Assembly (NCBI RefSeq): GCF_000471905.2 | Contig: NW_006498435.1 | Coordinates: forward strand, 2,178,217 to 2,242,216 | DNA from: Amborella trichopoda | Lineage: Eukaryota; Streptophyta; Magnoliopsida; Amborellales; Amborellaceae | Direction of reading: 5' to 3' | DNA length: 64,000 nt | Shown: positions 21,500 to 33,018 of the stretch, one piece after another | How positions within the stretch are numbered: the stretch's first letter is position 1 | How the letters are laid out: each line of letters opens with the position of its first letter | The notes under the pieces: generated by a model | Database searches by the model: none | Told to the model about the DNA's origin: nothing | The model's input: the letters and a program-made list of their open reading frames with translations, nothing else | Program-made: the position numbers and the translations under genes

Positions 21500-23602
21500 T
21501 TAGTCATGTCCCTTCATTTGATGATACTGGCACCACAAATCCTTACACCTCTCCTTCAAGTACTTCGGCTTCTTAGGCAAGCAAGGCCAAATCATCTCTT
21601 ATTGTACAAGCATATCGAAAATGATGGGAAACATGTCAGAGGACACTATGAGGTTGTCCCTATTGAATTCTAATCATATGCGAAGCTTCAATTATTTCAC
21701 CCATCTTTTTAGACCCACATGATTGAACTTTCTCTTATTCCTTTTCACAGTAAGAAGTAAAAGGTGCCTTGGGGGAATTTTCAGGGGTTACTGAATTGGG
21801 TGGTTCACGATTTTGGATTGGTATATTTACAATAATTCATCCTTCAGCTATGGACTCTTGTATGAATGTCCTGAAACACGAACACTAAGATATCTCATGG
21901 CCCCAGACTTGATGGAAGGGGCACCAAAGATTTCCAATCCCCTAAATCAAATGCTTGGATTGTCTTGATGAGAGCGGGGTAATCAACCCTTGTAATGCCA
22001 TCATTGCAAAGAGGTATGGAAGAAGGTCATATGGTACTTCTTCTGATTGTAAGGTCTGCACTCATTCTTCTTTAACTGTGACCACATGCGAAGCTTCTGC
22101 AATCTTGAAAGATTTTATGAAACTGTCTAAGTGATTCTATCCTTTCTAAATAAGGGCTTCGATATGGTCCATAAGATGGAAGTAGTCTTGAACAAGATGA
22201 CTCAGCATCCGATGATAAGTACAATAACTCTTATTATTAGTGAGCCCCACCTGATCCGGTGTCTTTGTCTTAGGAAGAACTGTCATACCTCATTATAACA
22301 ACATTTTCAAAAGGATTGGTACCCAAGTTTTGTTAAAGTTATACTGCTTGTTCAGCCTCTGCTCAAACTAATTGGGTTGGTACAAGTTTGGTGGTGGAGG
22401 CACCCTATTATAAGCCTGGGATTGTTGTTGTTATTGTTGGGGTTCCCCTTGACCTCTGAATTGTGCTATTCCCTGATAGGTATCGAATGTCTTGAGAGGA
22501 GCATTGGTGGTAGGTAATCTGGGAAGAATGGGTGTGGCGATAACTACTACACTGACAGTACTTGTTTGCTGGCCAGTGCGACGGTTAGACCTGTTATTAG
22601 TGAAGGTCCGACCTTGACCTCACCCCGAGGTCTGAGCCTGAGTCCCACCATGATGCTTAAGTAAGCTTTCAATCTTTACTGCCTTTGATATCATGCCTGA
22701 GAAAGTGGTAGGATTAGAAGCTTCGGCATGAAGGAAGATTTCCTTCTGCATGTTCCTAATGCATGTTTTGCAAAGCATCGATCTTGAGCATGGGGTTGCT
22801 TTAGTATACCACGAGATCCCTCCATCTCTGGATGTATTTGTTTACTGGTTCATTCACCCCTTGAGTCATAGAGAGAAGTTCTATAGCTTGAACTTCTCAC
22901 TCGACTTCATAAAAGCATTTGTATAATAGTTGCTCCATCTCTTCCCAAGAGTGAACAGAATTAGGAAGTAAACGCGCATTCCATTTAAAGGCAGGCACAG
23001 CTAGTGTCTCCACAAAATGTTGAAGAATCAGTTTGGGATCGGAAGCTAACTCCTGACATGCTGACACAAGTGTTCCATATGCTGTTCAGGTGAGTCGGTA
23101 ACGTCAAAGACAGATAGTCTTCCTTTTTGGTAGCCTAGGGGAAAAGGGACTTGATCAATGAAGGGTGGTAAGGCTTCTTGTAATGAGCATTTTTATGGGC
23201 CTTTGAGACTTGTAAACCCTGAATACTTTGATTGATCATGTTTTGAATGTCTTCCTGTGTAACCACTAGGGAAATAGTTTGAGAGGCTACATTGGGTTGA
23301 CCATCAAGGAAGACAGGGGGAATGTTAGATCGTGAAGTTTGAGCTATAGGAGGAGGTGGAGGTCTTTGCTCTTCTTCTTCCAACTGAGGTTCAAAGAGGG
23401 AATTTGTTCCATGATGCGAAGATACCCCGATTCGTTGAGCATTTTCTAGTTCGTTGAGCCTGTTCAAGATATGGTTCAGGGTTTCATTAACATGAACCAT
23501 CAGTTCTTTGCGACCATCACCGTCTTGATTGACTACCATCATATCAGGTCGTTCTTTAGAGCTGTGTGACGCAAGGGTATGAGTAGTCTTGGTTTGCTTC
23601 AA
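21500..23602 (-). pseudogene. Gag of the Ogre/Tat-like element
   Basis: The N-terminal part (23,602-23,135) has a leucine-heptad stretch (VNETLNHILNRLNELE), a Pro-rich linker and the segment TQEDIQNMINQSI. The capsid region near 22,860-23,000 reads AFKWNARLLPNSVHSWEEME and VNEPVNKYIQRWRDLVV, typical of retrotrans_gag. Three CCHC-like motifs follow at about 22,205-22,235, 21,900-21,935 and 21,504-21,536. Many stops are present. The partner protease is to the left. I infer that the leader is copy B, now separated by the Tekay insertion. Confidence 0.65.
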
Positions 23603-24684
23603 TCTAGGTAACAGGGGTTAAGGCTGCCCCAACTGGATCTGAGATTGCCTTGAAGATCAGGTGATTACTGGCTCTTGACAGCCTTGGTTCTGTAGTTTAG
23701 GTAAATATGGCGCAAAACGACCTTGGGGCCATGGCTCAATTCGAATGAGCTTGTGATGGCCTTGGGGCCATTTTCGTTTGTTGTGTCTCAAAACGGCATA
23801 GGAGCCACAGTTCAGTCTAATCAGATTCCTCTTCTTGCACCTCAACAACTGAGCACTAAACAAGGCCACTCATTTTAGGTTCCTTTGCAATTCACAATGG
23901 GTAAAACGGGGTTTTCTTCAATAAGTCTTATGAAGTTGAAGACTCTAACTTCTTTCTTACGAGCGACACTTTCATGCCTTTTTACTGCCTGATTCTTAAA
24001 CGTCAGTAAATGCGCTCCCAAAACTGGAATTGCATGTGGCATTCTGCTTGATTGGCATGTCTCAAGGAGACTAAAGCAAAGTCAATCAATTCAGGTAAGG
24101 CATGGTGCCTGGGTAGTAGGGAGCACGGGGTCATCCTTAGCAGTTTAGTTTTGTCTGAAGAAGGGAAGGACTGCTCCATTGGCTTCGGGGGCATAATTTT
24201 GCCCCGAGTCCAACCTCAAGGGCAGATCGTACATGTGAAGTAGAAGGAATTGACAAGTGTGTACTCAAAGGAAACTTCTTCAAGTACCATGTTTTCATGG
24301 GTTTTGGGGTAGAAGGAAGCATGTATTGCTGGACCTTCCCCTTGAAGCAAAAAATAGCATAGAACATGCTTGTGTGTGTGCAATCCATACAAGTGTTGGG
24401 GGTGGCTTGGGAGCCAATGCTTAGTGAAGCGAGTGCTCTGACATTTGAAATGCCGACCTTTGAGGTCTTAGGACCACTTTGGTTTACAAGGATGTGCATA
24501 GTTATTTGGGACCAACGACTAAGTCGTGGTCATGTGCTCTTTGAGTTGCAACATTTGAGTTGCCCCGAGCTGGGTAAGTATTATGCAATGCACAAGTGGC
24601 TTGAGAACTACTTTTAATGGGTCCGGGTCCCAATAAACCTAAAGCAAGTGAGGTAACAGGGGTGAGCTTTTGCTTGCCCCGATT
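23603..24684. other. Region between gag and Tekay remnant, unassigned
   Basis: No recognisable domain on either strand. It holds a few repeated words such as CTTGGGGCCATGG / CTTGGGGCCATTT near 23,720-23,775. If the element model is right, this is leader sequence upstream of gag. Confidence 0.4.
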
Positions 24685-25648
24685 CGATTCCCGGACCATA
24701 TCTAAAGTAGACTCACTCATATTTCATTCAAAATTGGTCTTAGCTCATTATGGCATAATTTGGTCAGTAAACTATTCAATACAAAAACACGTAAAATTTC
24801 TGGAATTTCGTTTCACAATTCTGGCATGTTCTTGCAAATGACTCATAACGTTTCAATGAAAAGAGTTATTGATATGGAGTATTTTCCCTCTTAAAATAGA
24901 CTCAAATGGGTACTTCCCACAAAATTTCCTAATCAATAGAATTAACTTCAGTGCTCAAACAATTACTCAAAGGAAAGTCACAATCCTGAAAAAATCGAGT
25001 GCATACTTAACAAAATTTCCGAAGACTCTTTCCACAATCACATCCGTATCCCTACTCAATTTTCATGATTTAAAAATTAAGTTGAATATGCATCAAACAA
25101 GGCATAAAATATGGAATCTTAAATCCACTTACTTGCACCAAAAGACTCCAAATTCTCCCCACAGAGGTCAAGCTTCTAGGAAAGGTTACAAGCTTGTGGT
25201 TCTAAGTGTTAGAAAATAGGGTTCGTGGGTGAAAGAGAGCAAAACTTCTTGAGAGGGGTGTGAAGGAAGGTACTTATAACCAAAGAACAGGAGGCAGCAG
25301 GCAGATGGCTTGCAAGGGGCACACAAGTGGCATACAGTGGCAAACATGTGGCATTATGTGGCATACAAGTGGCACACATGTGCCACATGGCACTCATAGA
25401 AGTTCTTTAAACGACCCTATACATTCACCCTCGATAGTGTCGCGCACGGCGGTGATGCGTACGGTGGTGTCGCATAGGTAGTGACGTGCACGGCGGCTTC
25501 CTCCTCACACATGACGACTTCCTCCTTGGCAACAATGCTCACGGCAGTAACGCGCACGACGGTGATGCGCACGACGGCATCCTCGTCACACATGGTGGCA
25601 TTCTCGTCACGCATGGAGGCATCCTCGTCATGCACGGTGGGTCTTACA
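24685..25648 (-). mobile_element. Truncated 3' LTR of Tekay/Del-type element
   Basis: Homologous to about 32,040-33,029 of the 5' LTR. On the - strand it starts TGTAAGACCC at 25,648, adjacent to the PPT. Homology fades at about 24,685, so about two thirds of the LTR is missing. By eye roughly nine in ten positions match in the better stretches, with indels, indicating an old insertion. Confidence 0.85.
25265..25386 (-). promoter_or_regulatory. Tekay 3' LTR promoter: TATA plus phased TGCCAC repeats
   Basis: On the - strand a TATA-like GGTTATAAGTACC lies at about 25,271-25,283. Just upstream, 25,310-25,386 carries about seven TGCCAC/TGCCA words spaced 10-12 bp apart, ending in an interrupted inverted repeat (GTGGCAC-ACAT-GTGCCAC, 25,369-25,386). 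Confidence 0.55.
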
Positions 25649-25662
25649 TCATCCCCCCCTTA
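25649..25662 (-). promoter_or_regulatory. Polypurine tract of the Tekay element
   Basis: The - strand reads TAAGGGGGGGATGA immediately before the LTR start TGTAAG. The position and purine run match a plus-strand priming site. Confidence 0.85.
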
Positions 25663-25689
25663 AAAACTATTTTGTCCCCAAAATCATAC

Positions 25690-27080
25690 TTCTGCTAATC
25701 GAACAACTGGGGGTACTTATCCTGGATCTCATCTTCCTTCTCCCAAGTTGACCCTTCCATTGAATGGTATTGCCACAAAACACGGACCAGAGGGATCTCC
25801 TTATTGCGCAACACTTGCACCCTTCTATCTAGTATCCTCACTAGCTGCTCGACGAAGGTTAGGTCCTCTCTGATCGAAATCGATTCATACCTCATAATCA
25901 GAGATAGGTCGGGTTAGTACTTCCTTAACATAGATACATGAAAGACACTGTGGACGTTCACCAACTTGGGCTGTAGGGCAAGTCGATATGCCATGCCTCC
26001 CACACTTTCAAAAGGTCCAATATAACGCGGGTTCAACTTCCCTTTCTTGTCGAAACCTCATAATGCCTTTAGTTGGCGATACCTTCAAGAAAACCCGATC
26101 ACCCATCTCAAACTCGAGGTTTCTTCTTTGGTTATTGACGTAACTCTTCTGCCGACTCTGAGCTATCCTAAGCCTCTCTCGAATCAAATAAATATTTTCT
26201 TAGGTCATCTGGACTATTTATAGTCCTAAAAGCCTTCTGTCACGAATTTCATCCCAACAAATAGGTGACCTGCACTTTCTTCCATACATGGCCTCAAAAG
26301 GCGCCATCTGAATACTGGCTTAGAAGTTGTTGTTATAGGCGAACTCAATCGGGGGTAAACGGTCATCTCAGCTTCCCTTAAAATCAAAGACACAAGCCAT
26401 TAACATATCTATCAAGGTCTAAATGGTCCTCTCTAATTGTCCATCAGTCTGGGGGTAGAAGGCAGTGCTAAAAGTAAGTCTCGTCCCCAAGGTTGATTGC
26501 AGACTAGCCCAAAACCTAGAGGTAAATCTAATGTCCCTGTCGGAAACGATGCTGACTGGTATTCCATGTAACTTCACTATATCCTTGATATATAATTGGG
26601 CCAATTTATTCAAGGTGTAGGTCTTGAGAATTGGTAAGAAGTGGGCAGTTTTGGTCAGCTGGTCCACAGCGACCCATATACTATCATGCTCAGAACTTAT
26701 TATAGGCAAACCAGAGACAAAGTCCACATGAATGTGTTTCCATTTCCAATCTGGCACAGGTAAGGGTTATAACAATCAGACGGGTCTCTGATGCTCAACT
26801 TTCACTTGTTAGCATGTCAAGCACTTAGAAACAAATAGTGCTACTTCATGTTTCATGTCATTCCACTACAAAGTTTTCTTCAGGTCCTGATACATCTTAG
26901 TACTCCCTGGATATATAGTATAACGAGAGAGGTGAGCTTCCTCCAAAATAGCTCTCTTTACATCCTCATCATTCGGGATACAGGCCCAATTTTTGAATCT
27001 TAACAAGACATCACTGCTCATAGAGAAATCGTCTTTCCTTTCTAGCTTCATCTCTTCCAAAATTTTCATGAGCTAGGGAT
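25690..27080 (-). pseudogene. Tekay/Del-type integrase with C-terminal chromodomain-like tail
   Basis: The - strand order is as follows. First is a zinc-binding region near 27,069-26,780 (HLSRYTIYPGSTKMYQDL with one expected histidine changed to tyrosine, then CLTC). The catalytic core at 26,757-26,419 has HVDFVSGLP (first D), VSDRDIRFTSRFW (second D) and YPQTDGQLERTI (E). The C-terminal domain follows, and 25,895-25,695 ends VRVLWQYHSMEGSTWEKEDE, the chromodomain-like tail of Tekay/Del chromoviruses. Chromodomains target such elements to heterochromatin. Stops between the segments show it is dead. Confidence 0.9.
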
Positions 27081-27176
27081 CTTTCTTTTGTGTCAGCCGT
27101 ATCTGTTGAAGAAGTTGAGGCTCTATTCTTATGTAAGCTGTCATACTTACCCACCACCAAGGAGCAGAGCTGGGTG

Positions 27177-27700
27177 TCATCCCACTACATCCTCTAACAA
27201 TTTCATTTCTCGGACCATTAGATGAGCTACAGATATTACGGGCTTCCTGCTTAATGCATCTACTACCACGTTAGTTTTGCCCTGGTGATATTGGATGGCA
27301 CAATCATAGTCGTTCAATAGGTCCATCAATCTTCTTTGCCTCATGCTCAACTCATTATGGGAAAACAGGTACTTGACGCTCTTATGGTTCATGAATACCT
27401 TAAATTTGGCACAATAGAGGTAGTGCTCCCCAAGTTTTAAGGCGAATACTATAGCTGCAAGCTCTAAATCATGGGTTGGGTATTTCTATTCATACAACAT
27501 TAACTATCTAGAGGCATTTGCAATGACCTTCCCTCGCGGCATAAGCATACATTCGAGCCCTTTATGAGAGGCATCGGTGTGGACTGCAAAGTCCTCATTT
27601 CCCTCTAGTAAAATCAGTATCGGAGCCGTAGTCAGTCTCTTCGTTAGCTCTTGAAAATTTTTCTCACAGTCATCTGACCATGCAAATTTTACATTGTTCT
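27177..27700 (-). pseudogene. Tekay RNase H
   Basis: On the - strand it reads HTDASHKGLECMLM, then [20 protein letters not shown] and [16 protein letters not shown], the standard end of a Ty3/gypsy RNase H (with VVDALSR for VADALSR). At least one stop interrupts it. It follows the reverse transcriptase directly, as expected. Confidence 0.88.
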
Positions 27701-28510
27701 GAGTTAGACGAGTCAGAGACTATTTTTTAAAATCCTTCTACAAAGCGTCTATAATAACCTGCTAACCCCAGAAAACTACAGACCTTTGACACATTTGTTG
27801 GCCTTCCCCACTTGAGTATGACTTCAATTTTAGAAGGGTCAACCGCAACCCCATCCTTAGAAATAATGTGCCCAAGGAAGGCCACAATAAGAAGCTAGAG
27901 CTCACTCTTGCTCAACTGGGCATATAACTTCTCCGACCTTAAAGCCTGAAGGACCACTCTCAGGTCCTGCTCATGCTTATCTACGCTCTTCGAATGCACC
28001 AAAATATCATCAATAAAGACCATAACAAAATCATCCAAAAAGGGTCTAAAATTCTATTCATTAGATCCATGAAAATAGCTGGGACATTAGTTAATCTGAA
28101 CAGCATTATTGAAAACTCATAATGGCCATATCGGGTTCTAAATGTGGTATTGGAACATTCCCCTCCTGGACCCGCAGTTGATGATAACCCGATCGGAGAT
28201 CAATCTTAGAGAACAATTGGGTCCCTTGAAGCAGGTCTAAGTGGTCTTCAATCTTAAGCATGGGGTACTTGTTCTTCATTGTTACTTGATTCAACTGCCT
28301 ATAGTCTATGCAAAGTCTCATGGATCCATCCTTCTTTTTTACAAACAAAACCGGTGCACCCTAAGGTGATATAATGGTTTGGATGAATCCCTTTCTCAAC
28401 AATTCCTGCAATTGCTCCTTCAGCTCCTTCAATTCTACTGGGGCCATCCTATAAGGGGCTTTAAAAATGTGAGAAGTGCTAGGAACCACATCTATCTCAA
28501 ACTCTATCTC
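27701..28510 (-). pseudogene. Tekay reverse transcriptase
   Basis: The - strand frame includes PYRMAPVELKELKEQLQELL (a stop follows at 28,363, in place of an expected tryptophan) and then [18 protein letters not shown] (28,348 onward). [16 protein letters not shown] follows, and after a frame break the catalytic box [19 protein letters not shown] near 28,022-27,966. The ending reads [15 protein letters not shown]. All key blocks are recognisable and in order. The frame breaks mean no enzyme is made. Confidence 0.92.
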
Positions 28511-29165
28511 CCTTACTGGAGATGATGATGACAATTCCTTGGGAAAGTCCTTTGGGTATTCTCATACCACTGGTATCTCTTTAACTTGAACTGGACGTCC
28601 CGATTCTCTACCACATAGGCTAAGTATCTAACACATCTTTTAGCCAAAAGTTAGTAACACCGAAGGGCCAAATAAAATGTAGGAGGACGACCGCCTTAAT
28701 ACCAACAAAGTGTAACTCAGGTTGTTTAGGGTACACAATCTTATCATAACAGTCAACAGTGGCATGGTCTGTGGACAACTAATCCATGCCCAAAATAACA
28801 TCAAAGTCCCAAAAATCAAGAAGTATCAAGCTATGGGAAGGACACACCCCTCAAGTAAACCCCACATTATTTTTGTATCATGTCAATTTCCATAAAATCC
28901 CCCATAAGTGTACACACTACTAAAGTTCAGTCAAGAAGTGAAGGTTCAACATTTAGATAACATGCAAAATGAGGTGCAACAAAAGAATGATAGGAACTAG
29001 GGGTCAATTAAAATTTTAACTTCTCTACCACAAATAGAGAGCTTACCTCGGATCATTGAGGTAGAAGCCTTTGCCTCCTGTTCCATCAAAGCAAACACCC
29101 GACCCCGAGTCTTCGGTCTATCCTCAGGCTTCATCATAGGGCAGTTCTTGATCAGGTGGCCAGGC
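28511..29165 (-). pseudogene. Tekay protease region, strongly decayed
   Basis: Between the gag zinc knuckle and RT, fragments such as ICGREVKILID and the later ILFGPSVLL can be read on the - strand, but the DSGA catalytic box is not intact and stops are frequent. The assignment rests on position. Confidence 0.55.
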
Positions 29166-29975
29166 TAACATGTTCCTGACTTCTTGTAGCACTCAACCGA
29201 GGAGTGGTTATTCAATCCACAGTATGAACAAGCCGGATGCCGGTTATCCTTCATATCACCCGAGAAGGTCTTTTGGATTTTCACATAGGCCTTCCTCTAA
29301 AGTCTCTTCTAGGAGGAGGCTGAGTCTTCCTCCCAAAACCTCTGGATGGAGTGGACCTTACTTTCCCTTCCTTCCTCAGTTAGAACTCTTCACAATCTCT
29401 CTCAATCTTCATGGTTAAGTCTACTAACAGGGAGAATGTCTTAAGATTGGTTGACAATATTCTCCCTCGGATATCTAGCCTGAGGCTCCTCTCAAACTTG
29501 CTCGCCTTATGCCCCTTTGTATTGATGATATGTGGTGTGTAGCGGGAGAGCTTTGCAAATTTAGCTGCATACTGCTCCATTGACAGTCCTCCTTGCTGCA
29601 GCTCAATGAATTCCACTTCTTTTCTTTCTCGAATTGAATCCGAGAAGTACTTTTCATTAAATGCTACTAGAAAACTTCCTCAGTTTGCCACAGTTCCTGT
29701 CTCCTCCCAGGATTGCCTCACCAAACTCCACCAGTATCGGCATCCCCTTCTAACATAAAGGTCCCCAGTCTCACTTTCTGCTCATCAGAACAATGCAACA
29801 CTTCGAAATGTTTTCTACTTGCCTCCTTAATTTCTCAGCCTTTTTCACTCCTCCGTGTCCCGAGAATGTCGAAGGTGCAAGTCTCCTAAACCTCTCAATC
29901 AAACCACTATCTGACTGGTCTGAGGCTGAAGCAGCCAGGGCCTGCATATAGTCCTTCATCATTTGAGTCATGGCC
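29166..29975 (-). pseudogene. Tekay gag
   Basis: The - strand starts with a Met-rich N-terminus and IERFRRLAPSTFSGHGG (29,971-29,771). Then comes the core FIELQQGGLSMEQYAAKFAK with LSRYTPHII (29,616-29,380), and a single CCHC knuckle CSYCGLNNHSSVECYKKSG near 29,230-29,170. Frame breaks separate the parts. This is the usual gag of Tekay/Del chromoviruses. Confidence 0.88.
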
Positions 29976-30149
29976 CCGAGCGTCTTGAGAATTCTCTAAA
30001 GGCCTCTGTGTTCCCATTACTCCAACTCGAGTTATTGGCACGAGTCTATGTCACCTCAACCTATAACAGGAACACTCAGTTACTAGCTTATCCAAAAACA
30101 CCCTAAGGACACTTCTAAGACTCTCTAGGTCAAGAATCCTATCATGGCT

Positions 30150-30161
30150 GCTCTGATACCA
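30150..30161 (-). promoter_or_regulatory. Primer-binding site for initiator tRNA-Met
   Basis: The - strand reads TGGTATCAGAGC, complementary to the 3' end of tRNA-iMet, five bases after the LTR ending TGTGGCA at 30,167. It fixes the 5' LTR boundary and the element's orientation. Confidence 0.95.
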
Positions 30162-31269
30162 TAAATTGCCACAGCCTCGTCTCCTGCACCCTTACCGTAT
30201 ATGACGAAAGGCAACAAGGTGCAGAACCGCGACCAAAGATAACGAATGTTACTCAGGTGGGAGTGCGCTCAACGCTTTTGAAAAGAACGAATAAAAGCAA
30301 ACCACGAAGAAAACAAAACTCCAAACACAACCATTAAAAGTGGGTCAAACTAAAACCAAAATATGTACAAGAGCTCCAAAATTATTACAAATATGTGAAG
30401 GGCATTAGAGGCCCAACAAAATTACATATCACTTAAACAAAAAAATTATATGGCTAAACTGCCATCTGAAACCTACAATCATACATAAGCTTCCTCGTCA
30501 AGTTCGGGGCTCCAACCGTGGCCGCAATCACCCACCGGCCGGCCTCAAATCTCGAGTTATCACTTTATAATGGAGCAAGTCAAAGGAATGAGCTATGAAG
30601 CCCAGAAAGTAGATCAAAGCACTATGCATTCCTGCCTATATACAATTATTTCATAACCGTCCCCAAGAATTATGCAGGCTTTACAACATGGGGATCATGC
30701 ATCATAGTTCTTTTTATTAGCAATGTGTCGTGCGTAATTTCTTTCATGATGGAGCAAGCACAAATCAGATATCAGCTATCACATGAGCTAACAGTCTATC
30801 AAACCTTTCTATTGAAATAATAGATCAATAATTCAAGCAAACATATAATAATTGCAGGCAATCCTAGAAGCCCTATCAATCTGGTCAAGCCAATCCCTTT
30901 ACTTAAGACTTCTACTATTACTCAGGAGGGAAGACAATAATAAATAGATGACCCATTTCGTAATATATTCACACACACACACAATCTACAACACACTTTG
31001 GGGCTTTTGATAGACAGTGACCTTGAAAGACACGACCCTCATTTACTTTCTAACTGGAGGGCGTTACACCACCAATGGATGACCCATTGCGTAGTGTAAA
31101 TTATACATATATTGGAGGGCGTGACCCACCCATATGACTCACATCCTAATTCTGTTCCTATCATCGGGAGTCAAGGAAAAATCTCAACTGGCAGCATAAG
31201 TTTCATATCATATCATATCACACTATCAATGGATGACCCATTACATAGTGCTTCATATCACATATGTGG

Positions 31270-31552
31270 CATGTCTTATTACAACCATGCTCATTCATCA
31301 TTTTATCAGCATGTATTATTATAACCATGGACATTCAATATTTCAAAGCATGTTTTATTATAACAAGAAACCTTCAATAATTCAAAGCATGTCTTATTAC
31401 AACCATGCACAATCAATAATTCATAGGCATGTCTTATTACAACCATCCACTTTCATCATTTCATAAGCATGTTATATTACAACCATGCACATTCAATAAT
31501 TCATAGGCATGTCTTATTACAACCAGACACCTTCAATAATTCAAAGGCATTC
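31270..31552. repeat. About 40-bp minisatellite in the Tekay LTR, seven units
   Basis: Units start GCATGTCTTATTACAACCAT at 31,270, 31,310, 31,349, 31,389, 31,429, 31,468 and 31,508. They lie in the part of the LTR missing from the 3' copy. Confidence 0.93.
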
Positions 31553-32562
31553 ACTATTTCATAATAGAGCAGAAATTCAAGTGTGACCATCTCATCGAAA
31601 AATGGGCATGACTTCCAATCTATAGGAAATTTCGTCATGGTTCCAAAACCATTTTGAAAATAGACTCATTCATATTTCCTTTAGAACATGGTTTGGTCTC
31701 ATTCTGTGACATTTTGTTCAGTGAACAATGCTACACAAAACATGTGATAGTTCTAGAAAATTCAGTAGAAATTCAAGTGTGGTATCCTTGTAGAAAAATG
31801 AACATAATTTTCGAATCACAGAGAATTTGATCATGCTTTCAGAACCATTTTAAAAATATATTGATACATATTTTCTTTAGAAGTGATTTGAGCCTATTCT
31901 AAAAAAATTTGGCAAAAAAACCATTCATTACAAAAATATGTAAAGTTTCTGGAAAATTTCTTGTTATCACTACATAGAAAAAGGGGTATAATTTCTAAAA
32001 CACAGAGAATTTCATTTTGATTCCAGGACTATATTTAAATTAGACTTATTCATCCTTCATTCAAAAGTAGTTTGGGCTCATTCTGACATAATTTGGTCAG
32101 TAAACCATTTAATACAAAAACATGTAAAGTTTCTGGAATTTCTTTTCACAATTTTGGCATATTCTAGCAAATAACTCATAACTTTTCAATCAAAAGAGAT
32201 ATTGATATGGAGTCTTTTTCCTCTTAAAATAGACTCAAAGGGGTACTTCGCCACAAAATTTCATAATCAACAGAATTAATTTCAGTGCTCAAACAATTAC
32301 TCAAAGGGTAGTCTCAATCTTGGAAAAATAGAGTGCATACTTAAAAAAGTTTCAGAAGCCTCTTTCCACAATCACATCCATATCCTTACTCAATTTTCAT
32401 GCTTTAAAAAATAAGTTGAATATGCATCAAACAAAGCATAAAACATGGGCTCTTAGACTCAAGCATCCAGGAAAGATTACAAACTTGAGGTTCTAAGTAT
32501 TAGAAAAGGGGGATCATGGGCGAAAGAGAGCAAAAATTCTTGAGAGGGGTGTGAAGGGAGGT

Positions 32563-32675
32563 ACATATAAGCAAAGAGGGGAGGCAGTAGGCAAGTGGCA
32601 TGTAAGGGGCACACAAGTGGCATACAGTGGCAGACATGTGGCATTCAGTGGCATACAAGTGGCACACATGTGCCA
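32563..32675 (-). promoter_or_regulatory. Tekay 5' LTR promoter: TATA plus phased TGCCAC repeats
   Basis: On the - strand GCTTATATGT lies at 32,563-32,572. The upstream stretch 32,594-32,675 carries TGCCAC/TGCCA words every 10-12 bp, as in the 3' LTR. The transcript would start about 460 bp inside the LTR. Confidence 0.6.
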
Positions 32676-32724
32676 CATGACACTCATAGAAGTTCCCTAG
32701 ACGACCCTATACATTACTCTAGGC

Positions 32725-33018
32725 AGTGTCGCGCACGACAGTGACGGGCATGGTGGTGTCGCGCATGGTGGTGATGCGCACGGTAGTGATGCACATGGTA
32801 GTATCGCGTACGGTGGTGATGCGCACGGAGTTGTCATGCACGATAGTGATGTACATGGTGGCAATGCGTACGGTGGCTTCCTCCTCACGCACGGTGACTT
32901 CCTCCTTGGCAATAACGCTCATGGCAGTGATGCGCATGGCGGTGACGCGCATGAAGGCATCCTCGTCACACACAGCGACATCCTCGTCACACACAGCGGC
33001 ATCCTCGTCACTCATGGC
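32725..33018. repeat. GC-rich 15-18-bp minisatellite at the start of the Tekay LTR
   Basis: Repeats of the GTGATGCGCACGGTG type. The 3' LTR copy (25,437-25,640) has noticeably fewer units, about 200 bp against 290 bp. The open frames of up to 233 codons here follow from the repeat and code for nothing recognisable. Confidence 0.9.
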
